From the NCBI GenBank assembly GCA_009193035.1, contig SWDT01000182.1, positions 245,454-309,453 on the forward strand: a stretch of 64,000 bases of DNA, written 5' to 3'. The notes beneath the pieces are model-generated. The model did not search any database, was not told where the DNA came from, and saw only the letters and a list, made by a program, of their open reading frames with translations. The stretch's first letter is position 1; every line of letters begins with the position of its first letter. Position numbers and translations under genes: made by a program. This document shows, one piece after another, positions 23,859 through 34,500 of the stretch. Source of the DNA: Halicephalobus mephisto (lineage: Eukaryota; Nematoda; Chromadorea; Rhabditida; Panagrolaimidae).

Positions 23859-26356
23859 ATGGCTTACTCATATTCTTCCACGCAGAAGAAAGATCCAGCA
23901 AAAACAGTCTCCATCTTTGGAATAAACACAGATAATGTCATTGGATTTGATTCTCTAGGATCCAATTTAGTGAAAACCAACGAAACTCACGAAATAATTC
24001 CAACTAAAATTTCTCTAAAGTACACAATCGAAACTGTGATCAAAGAACATCCAAGTAGCCAAAATTGCTTGAAAGCCCTCCAGGTGGACCCGGTTATGGC
24101 AGTCAGTTTGTGGAAGACTGATGATTCATACTTCAAAGCAATGATCCAGTTCTGTTCTCAGTTCCCGACAGGTACTCCTTTATTTTTTATCCAGTTAACC
24201 AAAGGAAAAGTGGTATTACCACAACAGAAAGTTAATCCTAGAATAACTCATCGAATAAAGTGGATTGACTACGGATATCAGATGATTATTGCAGTTCCTC
24301 TTTATAAAGATGAGAAAAGTATAAGAGAGGTTTGAATGTAGTCTTTTAGAAATGGTAAATGATATATTGTAGATCGAGAAGGGACTCTTAAAAAGTCTAT
24401 CACAAGATGAAGAGTCATATTTCAATCGGCATATTCTTTGTCAGATGATATGCAATGGACAAATCTCCGATTCTGATCAATCCATGAATGAAGCGATACA
24501 TCAAATAACTACTTACAGGAAATTTGATGATCTCGGGATGCCACTTCAGATTCACTTGGATAAAGGAAAAAAAGAAAACGAAAATTACTGGATGTTTGAC
24601 CTGCTGCATGAGTTGACCAATGTTTGCAACGAAACGACATTTGAACAACGAGGAAGTTTTGATCAATGTTACCGGGCATTGGAGGACATTGTTCGCAGCT
24701 TCAAGAAAAGCAGAACTAGGACTTCCTTGAATCAACAAGTACTCAAGGAATCGTTTATGAGATATTTAGCGTTATGTCAAGAGAACAGAATTGAGGACTA
24801 CTGGCCGGACGATGACTTCAGATTGACAATGATGGATATTCTGGATTCTATAATAAATCACAATCAACAGATACCTTCGGGAATTTCAGATATCCTTAAT
24901 AGAACGACAATGGGAGAAAATAGAGATCTCTCTGTTCCACTAAATCACCAACGAACAATTAATAAAATTTTTAATAAACAGAAAGTAGAGGAAACTTTTC
25001 CACAAGACCAGTCAACAGAAGTAACTAATTTCCCCGTCAATTCCAATAAAGATGAAGGGAAAACACGAATTTTGGCCACTCCGAAGAAATCGATTTTAAC
25101 AAATCCTCGGTATTCACTTCGTAAGCGAGAATTTGGAAGCGGATCCATGACACCTGAAACACCGACTAAAACGACTACACGAAACTTGAATAACGAGATT
25201 GTTACTCCTCCATTAGGTAAATTGAACTCAGATGAAGTTTACAGTAATATCATTCAAGATTCTTTTATTCCACTAGTCTTTAATTTCCGAATCACTTTTA
25301 GTTTCAGATCATCCAAAGAAATTCAAAGTGGTTTTTGTGGGAGAATCGGGTGCAGGGAAATCAACACTGATCAGTGGACTTTCGAATTATTTTTCTTGGC
25401 CGAAATTTGATAAAGCTAAAAAACAAAGGATGAAGCTCTGCATCCCAGTAGAATTCACAGTCTACTCCAAGGATAGGGCTCCGATTAAAGTCAGAGCAGG
25501 GAAAGAGGAAGACAACGAGAATTTCAATGATGTGGGACAATCAGTGACTCAACGACCGAAGAAACACTTTTTCCGGTTCGGGGAGAACGCTGTGGAGGTT
25601 TTAGACACTCCTGGTTTACGTGATTCCCGAGGAATGGAACAGGATAACCGTAATCTCGAGCTAATCAAAGAAGCCCTCGAGGAACAAGACGAAATCCATG
25701 CTGTCTGCATTGTTTTGAAATCGAATGAAAGTAGACTCGGTCCTGAACTCGAACTGGCTCTGAAACAGCTTTTCTCCCTCTTACCTAGGAAGTATATATC
25801 TACCAACTTATTCTTCTTCTTCACCTTCGCCAGTGGAACCTTCTTCGGCATCGGGGACATCACCAACCCTCTTGAGGAATTCTTCAGGAAAAACAGAATC
25901 GAATTCGAACTGACTCCAGAAAACTCCTGCGTTGTCGATTCTGACGCCTTCAAGTACCTTGTCACCACAGAAAAGGGAATTATCTACAGTAAGAACAGAA
26001 CCGAGGACGATTTCAAGTACTATTGGGAAGAAACTGCCGAGAACGTTAAAACTTTCTTCGACCGAATTCAGAAGGTGATTCCAGTCAAAAAAGAACAAAT
26101 AACTCTAATTAATCGGACAACAAGACTCGCTGTCAATTTGGAACATCAATTGTCCATCAACAATCAGAAGATACAACGTTTGCTTCCAACCATCCTCAAA
26201 TTGTTCAAACACGTGTACGACAACGGCCTTCCACTGGAAGCAGGAGCTTTTAATGAACGTTTATCTAAGGCTGCTATCAAGCCAAAGCCATACACAAATG
26301 AATTCGATTTGCTTTCGGATATTATATTATTGGAAAAAGAAATACCACGGCAGTGA
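23859..26356 (+). CDS. P-loop GTPase with novel N-terminal domain (paralogue A)
   Basis: Exons 23859-24329, 24373-25216 and 25308-26356 join to 787 residues; introns are 43 and 91 bp. Residues 1-~200 form a domain I do not recognise. It is shared with the downstream gene (KVVLPQQ at 117-123 and NPRIT at 126-130 match its 130-146). A middle helical and then low-complexity, Thr/Pro-rich linker leads to the G domain: G1 GESGAGKST (450-458), G3 DTPG at 538-541 within DTPGLRDSRG, and the stretch VTQRPKKH. The usual G4 N/TKxD is not evident; TFASGT occupies the equivalent place. The domain resembles the AIG1/septin/Toc34-like GTPases annotated only as G-domain proteins in invertebrates and fungi. 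No cysteine cluster is seen, unlike paralogue B. GTP binding is inferred from G1 and G3; cellular role unknown. The ATG at 23859 is preferred to one in-frame ATG three codons upstream, which is also possible. Confidence 0.85.
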
Positions 26357-26607
26357 TTAATAATAATGGATTCAAATATACCTCCAAAATTCGAGAATTT
26401 TCGACTTTTTTATCATTGTAAACAAATGGTACCTTTAAAATCGATAAATAAAAATATACTTTATTTGAGATACATTCAAGAACTTTTTTCAATGATTTAT
26501 CGGCCTTTCCATCAGTACCTAAAATTGCCCTAATGATAAATATTTATTTTTTTTTAATCGTAAAAATAATTTTACTTGCCTAATCTAAAAGATATAATTA
26601 CTACTGG
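26357..26607. other. 3' region of GTPase A
   Basis: Contains AATAAAAATA about 90 bp after the stop, a possible poly-A signal. Nothing else seen before the LINE relic. Confidence 0.4.
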
Positions 26608-26752
26608 ACAAGGTCCGTTTGATTTGTTCTTGTTCTCCACTCTGTGCGGTCTGTAGCGTCTTCAGATTTAACTTTTGCGATTCTCATATCTGTCCTGATT
26701 TTGTCTAACTACCAGGTTTTTGGACGACCTAAGGGGTACTTTCCATCTCCTT
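26608..26752 (-). mobile_element. Relic of a non-LTR retrotransposon (RT C-terminus)
   Basis: On the minus strand this reads GKYPLGRPKTW, one in-frame stop, then LDKIRTDMRI, and later EDATDRTEWRTRT. The pattern GRPK..W.D.I..D, then D..DRT.WR, is typical of the extreme C-terminus of LINE reverse transcriptases in invertebrates. The in-frame stop and the missing upstream RT domain show that it is dead and truncated. It sits between the two GTPase paralogues. Confidence 0.6.
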
Positions 26753-27155
26753 GAAAGTTTTCTGTATTATAAATATCAAATAAATTGAAAACAGTTATTT
26801 TTTAACAATCCATGTGTTTTCAGAAATACTTTTAGTACTATATTCTGCTTCATCAATCTGAAAAAGCAATTTACCGATCTGTAGATTAATATTAGTGTTT
26901 TCTTTAAAGCAAATATTTTACTTCTTTTTACTGGTAAAAATTTATTTATTTAATCTAAAGAAAGAAACAACTCCAACAAGCAAAAAAAACGAGTAATTGC
27001 AAATACAGTACATATATCACTCTCAAAAATCTAAATAGTTTTGACTTCTGCAATTAATACATTATCAATAAAAATTTATTTGCTCACGATTTTTTTTCAA
27101 TCGATCGAATTTGTCGGCTGATAAAGTTTGTCATTTGAATATCATGTTGAAATCG

Positions 27156-27431
27156 AATCTTGCTTAATAAAGCACAGGAATGTTGGAATAGTATTGGTTT
27201 TTTATATTTTAATCTTTTTGTATGATAAGTATCATTAAATTATTTTGGATCATGAAATACTATAAGTACATATTTCATTGATTTTTGACGTCTCAGCATC
27301 CTTCTCAACAAGTCAACCAAGTTTATTACAAGACTTATATTCTTATCAGCCATTCGTTGAGAAATTTCTTTTATTTTCCTTCTACTTCTCGTGAAAAAAC
27401 GTGGTTTTATTTATAAAAGTGAAGATTTCAG
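27156..27431 (+). promoter_or_regulatory. Upstream block, copy 2 (before GTPase B)
   Basis: The second copy of the block at 23347-23623, ending 460 bp before the start codon of paralogue B. Both GATA-type sites are kept (27223-27229 and 27342-27349), as is the TATA-like end. Differences are scattered, including one base in the poly-A run and a small rearrangement around 27335. After the block the two loci no longer align. An 18-codon ORF just behind it (27437) has no support as a gene. Confidence 0.65.
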
Positions 27432-27891
27432 AAATTATGGAAGAAAAGCTACTGAAAAAGGATATCAAATTGAAGGAAGAAGAAAAAGAGTAAAGGGAAG
27501 TTAGAGTACTGGTAAAGAAATTCAGACCATCCAGAATTACAAATTTAAATTAGATATTATCAGCGCTACGAATATCATACAGTACAAAAGTCGTCCCAGA
27601 CAATGCAGAAGTTGTTTATTTTTAAGGCAGAGGATAAACCGATCAGTAACATCTTCGAAAAAATAATTCTTTCTTGAAAAACTGTAAATCTTCAGAATTT
27701 GTCTTTTATAATGTTAAGTATACTTCCAATGGAAGTTCAGTTAATCTATTAAAATAATTATGCATTTTTACTTATCTTTCATATATTTAATGAATAATAT
27801 AATTTTAAAATATGGAGATTTGACAATTGACTGTTTGTTGCAGTTGAATACCGATTATTTGTGAATAATTTTGTAAATAGGTTTTAGAAAA
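27432..27891. promoter_or_regulatory. Region between upstream block and GTPase B
   Basis: A/T-rich with no frame of note. A possible leader; a TTAATGAATAATATAA stretch lies ~100 bp before the ATG. Confidence 0.3.
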
Positions 27892-30738
27892 ATGCCGCTA
27901 AACCAGAAAAAGATAACTCAATACAAGCAATTTTTCGGACAGGACTGTCAGTCAATTATTGGATACTCAGACAAAACTCTCGATTTTGTGATTGACGATT
28001 CTTGTAAAGTTGACTATGAAGACCACAGTGACAACGTGATCCCGAAAATTCTTCAAATCAAGCAGGTTGAGTCAGAAACTACAATCGTAGATGATATTCT
28101 TCAAGTATTGCAAGTGTCTCCTCGAGAAATGGTTCACTTTCACATTAGTAGAGTATATAACCAAACTAACTTTCAGCTCAAATTACTCACATTCAAAGAA
28201 TCCAAAATCAGCGAAGTGTTCGACTTCTTTTATCAACACGCCAAGGTGAATTATATTCTTTGTAACATGGTCTTATGCAAAGTCGTTCTGTGCCCTCAAC
28301 AACCAATAGAAAAGAACCCACGGATTACCCAGGAAGTACTCAAGATTTACTCTGGTCATCAAATTTTCCTTGTTATTCCATACAACAAGAAATTTGGTAC
28401 TGACAAAGTTCACAAATTTTTGATGGAGCTTGCAAACGAAAAGCACAATAATCCTTGGGGCAATAATATCCCTTCTGAGTATTATATTAAAGTCAACTTC
28501 GATGCAGAGATGACAATCCCGTATGCTCAATTCGGTGCTACAATCAACGTAGTTCTCCAAAGAGAAGACATCATTCCGATCTTACTCGAGCTGAACAATC
28601 CAGTCAATTTGGATTTTCCTGTTTCGTCTTTTGAATTTAAAAATATGTATTATTTAGAAAATATCATCGCTCTAATTAAAGCACAGCATCCACAGCTGCT
28701 GAAATCAACTGAAAACAAATATAACTATGATCAATTGTTTCAACGCTTGAGTGAGAGTTCTAGACAAATAGCTGAACATGAAAAAGTATTAAAAAATGGA
28801 CCTCCATACAGTGCTGTAAGATTTGCCGACCTTTATTCTGACGTTTCAACCTTCCACTCTCTTTTTACACCCTATTTGAAGAAATCATTGAAATACAATC
28901 TCCCTATCAGCTTCCTTGATAAAAACATGTTTGGTATTATCTACAATAAACAGACAGTATTTCCATTGAAGAAACAATATAACAAATTCATTCTTGAATT
29001 AAATAATGCTAATTACAATCGAGTGATGGGCATGATCCAAAACCAGGTGAAGATCCTTGTTAGCTCTACTAACTTTAACTATCTGGTTGATGCTTACTTT
29101 GACAAAGAAACAGTTTTTCAATGGGTTTTGGATTCACGAAAAGAAGCATCTGAATATCCTGTGATCATTATGAGCGATTCTACGAAACAGACAAACACCA
29201 TTGGTTGGGTTGGGAAAGCAAAACCGAATGTACAAGGTAAGCGAAATCGCTGTCAGTGTTGTTCATCAGTTACAAATTGGATCTGCAAAGATTGTGGTAA
29301 ATTAATTAGAGTTGTTAATAGAAGTCTGCTGAAGAAGTGCACCTGCAATGTCAACAACATCGACGATATTGAATTCTTTTGTCTTTCTCAGTGGGGAAAA
29401 GCAAACAATAAGCCAAATATTCAATCTCTGAATCTAACCCCAAAACCTTCAACTTCATCAACCTCGACTTTTCAATCTAATAAACATCAATCGTCTTCAT
29501 TACCTTCATTACCTCCAAAGCCGAAAAACCTCTCACCTCGAACATACAACATCCTCCTGCTCGGAGCAAGCGGAACGGGCAAATCAACATTGGTCAACAG
29601 TATTCCAAATTACCGAAAGTTTCCTCAATTTGATGATGCTAACGGAAAACTAGAAACGGTCGTCCCGACAGTATTCACATCGTATTCCAAAGAAGACGAT
29701 GGGACAATGAAGATGAATAAAATCCAAATTGGTGATCCAGATCAAAACGAGAACTTCAATGATATAGGTCAAATAGTAACCCAAAACCCTCGGAAACATT
29801 CATTCCAGTTCAGAGGAGACACCTTCAACATAATCGATACCCCTGGGTTAGTTGATTCGAGAGGACCGGATCAAGACAAACTCAGCTTAGTTTCGATTCG
29901 AGAAGAGATAGAAAAACTCGATCAGCTCCATGGAATTTGTATCGTCTTAAAGTCGAATGATTGCAAACTCGGTTCCGAATTCGAAAATTGTCTCAAAGGA
30001 CTGCTCTCCCTCTTCTCCAAGACTGTTATCCCTAATTTATTCTATATATTCACTCACTGTGGAGATAATTTCGGAAACATCAGTGATTCATTGAATGTGT
30101 TGAAGACATTCTCAGAGAAGTTCTACCAAGGCAATAAAGTTCGCCTTGAGTTTAAACAAAACAGAATCGTATATGTCGAAAGTAAGGCTTTTAATAATCT
30201 AATTGCCATGCAAAACAATCAGAACTACAAAAGGAATACTGGCAGTTTAAGGGATATATGGGAAGAATCGGCTCAGAACATTAACAAATTCTTGGAAGAG
30301 ATCAAAGTCATTACTCCAATCAGTGCATCCGAAATCAGAAGACCTTATCTTCTGAATTCAATCGGAATGAAATTGGCGAGAACAGTCATGAATCCGAATA
30401 ACAACATACCGAAAGAAGTTTCCATCTCAGTATTGAATGAAATCATCAACGAGACAATGTCCTTGACTCATACGTCGTTTAAAGATCTAGCAAAGGTCTT
30501 ACAAAAGGACAATGCTATTGAAGTTGTGGATTTGAATCAAGCTCTGCAATTTCTCGTTGATATTCCAGAACTGAAAGACGATGTCAATGAGTTGATAAAT
30601 CAGAAAAACGAACAAAATGAGCAATCTGGCAAGAACGAACAAAACGAGCAATCTGGCAAGAACGAACGTGACGAAAATAACATCAGAACCATTGGTAGTG
30701 GTATATTTGGTTTTTTAAAAACAAATTTCCGTAATTGA
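27892..30738 (+). CDS. P-loop GTPase with N-terminal domain and cysteine cluster (paralogue B)
   Basis: A single uninterrupted exon of 948 residues. The N-terminal ~200 residues are homologous to those of the gene at 23859 (KVVL.PQQ..., NPRIT at 142-146). A larger helical middle region follows. A cysteine cluster lies at residues 454, 456, 457, 465, 468, 483, 485 and 497 and looks like a zinc-binding module. Then come a Ser/Pro-rich linker (about 505-545) and the G domain: G1 GASGTGKST (558-566), NENFNDIGQ, and G3 DTPGLVDSRG from 649. At the position where a G4 is expected the text is FTHCGDN, not N/TKxD. The C-terminus carries two copies of NEQNEQSGK before a hydrophobic end. It is intronless while paralogue A has two introns, so introns were gained or lost after duplication, or B arose by retroposition. 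Function unknown; GTP binding is inferred. Confidence 0.86.
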   Translation: MPLNQKKITQYKQFFGQDCQSIIGYSDKTLDFVIDDSCKVDYEDHSDNVIPKILQIKQVESETTIVDDILQVLQVSPREMVHFHISRVYNQTNFQLKLLTFKESKISEVFDFFYQHAKVNYILCNMVLCKVVLCPQQPIEKNPRITQEVLKIYSGHQIFLVIPYNKKFGTDKVHKFLMELANEKHNNPWGNNIPSEYYIKVNFDAEMTIPYAQFGATINVVLQREDIIPILLELNNPVNLDFPVSSFEFKNMYYLENIIALIKAQHPQLLKSTENKYNYDQLFQRLSESSRQIAEHEKVLKNGPPYSAVRFADLYSDVSTFHSLFTPYLKKSLKYNLPISFLDKNMFGIIYNKQTVFPLKKQYNKFILELNNANYNRVMGMIQNQVKILVSSTNFNYLVDAYFDKETVFQWVLDSRKEASEYPVIIMSDSTKQTNTIGWVGKAKPNVQGKRNRCQCCSSVTNWICKDCGKLIRVVNRSLLKKCTCNVNNIDDIEFFCLSQWGKANNKPNIQSLNLTPKPSTSSTSTFQSNKHQSSSLPSLPPKPKNLSPRTYNILLLGASGTGKSTLVNSIPNYRKFPQFDDANGKLETVVPTVFTSYSKEDDGTMKMNKIQIGDPDQNENFNDIGQIVTQNPRKHSFQFRGDTFNIIDTPGLVDSRGPDQDKLSLVSIREEIEKLDQLHGICIVLKSNDCKLGSEFENCLKGLLSLFSKTVIPNLFYIFTHCGDNFGNISDSLNVLKTFSEKFYQGNKVRLEFKQNRIVYVESKAFNNLIAMQNNQNYKRNTGSLRDIWEESAQNINKFLEEIKVITPISASEIRRPYLLNSIGMKLARTVMNPNNNIPKEVSISVLNEIINETMSLTHTSFKDLAKVLQKDNAIEVVDLNQALQFLVDIPELKDDVNELINQKNEQNEQSGKNEQNEQSGKNERDENNIRTIGSGIFGFLKTNFRN

Positions 30739-31571
30739 ACACCAGTTGAACGTGATTAATTATTTTAGTATACAGTAGTATAAGCCGAATTTTCTTATGA
30801 TATTTCGTTGATAAAAATTCTCTATCTGCTCGATGTGCTCAAGCAACTTATGTTTCGGATTACTCTTTAAAATAATTTACTTTCTTCAGGTTAATGAACT
30901 TCATCAAAAAAGATGACAAGAATAATGTAAAATAAATAGGTAATAATATAGGTCCAGGAATAACAGACCTGGAACGAGATGATTTGGCTCTTTATCCTTT
31001 CGAAATCCGACTTGTTCAACCGGTGGCGGAGTCATTAGACATCGGTTAATTGTCGTCAGAAATCCAGATTATTGAAGAAAATCCTGGGACCTACAGTAAT
31101 GATCACAGACAGCAATGTAAGGACCAGGTACTCAAGTATCGAAGTAAAATTACAAATTTCGGGATTTCATAACTAAAAATAACCTACCGTTTTTGAACAT
31201 TTTCGACTTTTTCTGATTTCGAAAATTCGTATTTTTTAATTTTTAATATATTCAATTTCACACAAAATTTCAAATTTTTAAAATTATTATTAATTTTGAT
31301 TTTATTTAATTTTTAGTATTTATAAAATTTTAAAAATATCCCTTACGAAGAACAGTGTTCTGCTAATCCGGGACGGTTACTTTGTCCACCTTCATTTTTC
31401 TTCTTTTTTGAAAGGAATAAAAACAAAAGTTTAATTTTAATGTTTCAAAGGTTTGTCACCAAAAACAGGCCCATTTTTCCATTCATTTAGAATCTTGTTG
31501 CCAGGACACATAGGCAGTCCAAAAAAGTAGTGTTCATTTTTGAAATGTTTTAAAAACTGGCATTATTGAGG
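30739..31571. other. Spacer and SAXO promoter
   Basis: A/T-rich spacer with no repeats worth naming. The last 200 bp before the SAXO start must hold its promoter. Confidence 0.35.
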
Positions 31572-34500
31572 ATGGCCGCGGCTGCAGTGGCTTCTCCGTC
31601 CAACGGAACTGAAGAAAAATGTATTTGTCAATTGTGCGAATGCGGGTATGTCTTTTATAAAAAATAAAAATCAAAAATTATTATAAAAAAAATTATTATA
31701 AAAATCAAAAATTATTATAAAAAATAAAAATTATTATAAAAAAATAAAACTTATTATAAAAAATTAAAATTATTATAAAAAATAAAAATCAAAAATTATT
31801 ATAAAAAAAATTATTATAAAAATCAAAAATTATTATAAAAATCAAAAATTATTATAAAAATAAAAATTATTATAAAAAATAAAAATTATTATAAAAAATC
31901 AAAAATTATTATAAAAAAATAAAAATTATTATAAAAAATAAAAATCAAAAATTATTATAAAAAAATTATTATAAAAAATTAAAATTAAACTATTATAAAA
32001 ATCAAAATTTTCGTAAAATTGTTTTAAAAATTTTAGAATTTTGAATGAAAAATAAAACGAGTCAATTTCGAAAAAATTGACAAATTTTCTATTTTTAAGG
32101 AAATTCAAAAATTAAAATTTTTATGGAATTGATTTAAGAAAAAATTTAAAAAATAGAAAATCAATTTTTAATGTGTGACAGTAGCCCCCAGCGATATTTG
32201 CTCTCCATTTTTCGCTTTTTTGATTTACAGTGATTTTGAAATTTTTTTAGATTAATTTTTCTTACTTAACTAAATTACTAAGTTGATTTAAATATTAAAA
32301 AAGTAATATAAAAACGAAATAAATGAAATAAAACTTGTGAAATAAAGGAAGTAAATGTCGTACGATCTCCTAACGACATTCACTTTCCATTTTTTTTCAA
32401 TTCTCACTGATTTCGAAATTCTTCCTTTTTAAATCACTATTTTTGTTACTTAACTAAATTACTAAGTTGATTTAAATATTTAAAAATTGATATAAAAAAA
32501 ATAAATGAAATAAAACTTGTGAAATAAAGGAAGTAAATGTTGTACAATCTCCCAATGACATTCGTTCTTCTTTTTTTTTTCAATTCTCACTGATTTCGAA
32601 ATTCTTCCTTTTTAAATCACTATTTTTGTTACTTAACTAAATTATTAAATTAATTTAAATATTAAAAAAGTAATATAAAAACGAAATAAATGAGATAAAT
32701 CTTGTGAAATAGACAGAAAAGACCGCTGTGGAACAATTGCCGTTGGGGAACAATTGTCATTGAGAAGTATTTGTTATTAGTAAATAACTACCGCTGGGGA
32801 ATATTTGCCTCTGGGGAGCAACTGTCATACAGCCTAAAATGAAAAGAAAAAAGTTGCCCAAATTACCATTTTTTCATCTTTGTAAACCTCTCTCGTTCTA
32901 TTTGAAAATTCAAAAATTTTCAAAAAATTGCATTATTAAAAAAATAAAAAATGAGTTTTTATGAAATTCTCTGAACATCAATTTTCAAAATTTTATTAAA
33001 AATAAAAAATAGTTGCTAAAATTACTGTTTTTTATTTTTTGCAAAAATTCGAAAATTACAAAAAATATAATTTTTTATTTAATTGTAACTTTTTTAACGA
33101 AAATAACTAAAGGAACCACAAGTGTCCCCACAATGACGGAAGACTGATCGGAGAAGACGGAGTGCCCGTGGGGCAGACGGAGTACGGTAGTCGATATATC
33201 GAGAAATCTGGAGAAAGAGTAGTTCCAGTCAAGCCAGCCAGAGGGACCCTCGCCAATGAGGGGACTATGGCTCAGGATACAACCCATCTGAGTGAGTTCA
33301 AAGTACAGTGAAACCTCGCTAAAAACAACCCGAAGGGACGGCAGAAAAGTTGTTTTTAGAGGAGTTGCCTTTATTGAGGGGTTTACTAGGGGAAAATCTA
33401 CAGTAGGGGTCGGAACCGAGTTGTCTTTAAAGAGGATTTGCTCTTATCGAGGGTGTTTATATCGAGGTTTCACTATACTTATATCTTTATGATAGGTGCT
33501 TTTCTATAATATTTATTCCCTAAAAATACTTATATCTTTATGATAGGTGTTTCTCTATAATATTTATTCCCTAAAAATACAGTGAAACCTCGATATAAGT
33601 AACCCTAAGGGACGACAGAAATATTGTTTTTAGAGGAGTTGTCTTTATCGAGGGGTTTACTAGGGGAAAATCCACAGTAGGGGTCGGAACCGAGTTGTCT
33701 TTAAAGAGGATTTGCTCTTATCGAGGGTGTTTATATCGAGGTTTCACTGTAATTAAGAAATTTTTTGATTCGATTAGAAACTTCGATTGTGCGATATAAG
33801 GATAAAATTTTAAAAAAAATTAAATTAATCCGATTGGTTTTCAGCGGATTACAAACCTTGGTCGGCACAGAGACAACAGCCGATCCGCCCTAAGGGAGAC
33901 CATCTGGTTGGTTTTTGTTTTAAAAAAATAATAATCAAATTTGTAATCAGTCGATAAATCAAGCATCACTCACGATGAAATTAATTTTATTTTTTATTTT
34001 CTGAAATTTTCCATGTGTCCGAAAAAGTAAAAGTCCTAGATTTATTCCGAGCCGGTTATGGCTTTTATTAAGACTTGGACAAAATACATTATAGAAACAA
34101 TACTAATGTAGTATGGGTCTTCGGGGCTGCGTAGAGTATTGAATGATCTATGATAGTCACACGGTTCCGGGATTTAGTGGAGGATTGAGGTCCCTACCAT
34201 AGGCAGTTTGCCAAATAAGTTTATTCAACATTATCAAGAGAATAGAAAAGAAATATCTCCCAGACTCGTCAGCTCGAATCGGCGGAGCTTCACAGAAATC
34301 CAATAGATTCAATAGATTATCTGATTCCCTCTGTTCTCCGGGGTTCAGTTTTCCTCACCTTATATTGCGATCTGGACACGTCGGCTGATAGGGCAGGGAC
34401 TCCCTGAGGGAATCGTATAGTAGTTGGGTTTTACGTGTATTATTTATACCATACTAATAATATAAACACAACGCCCAGGGGAGCCCCAATTAACCGAAGT

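Noticed and set aside
27437..27493. 18-codon frame behind the second upstream block
   Set aside because: Too short, Lys/Glu low-complexity, and not conserved in the first copy.
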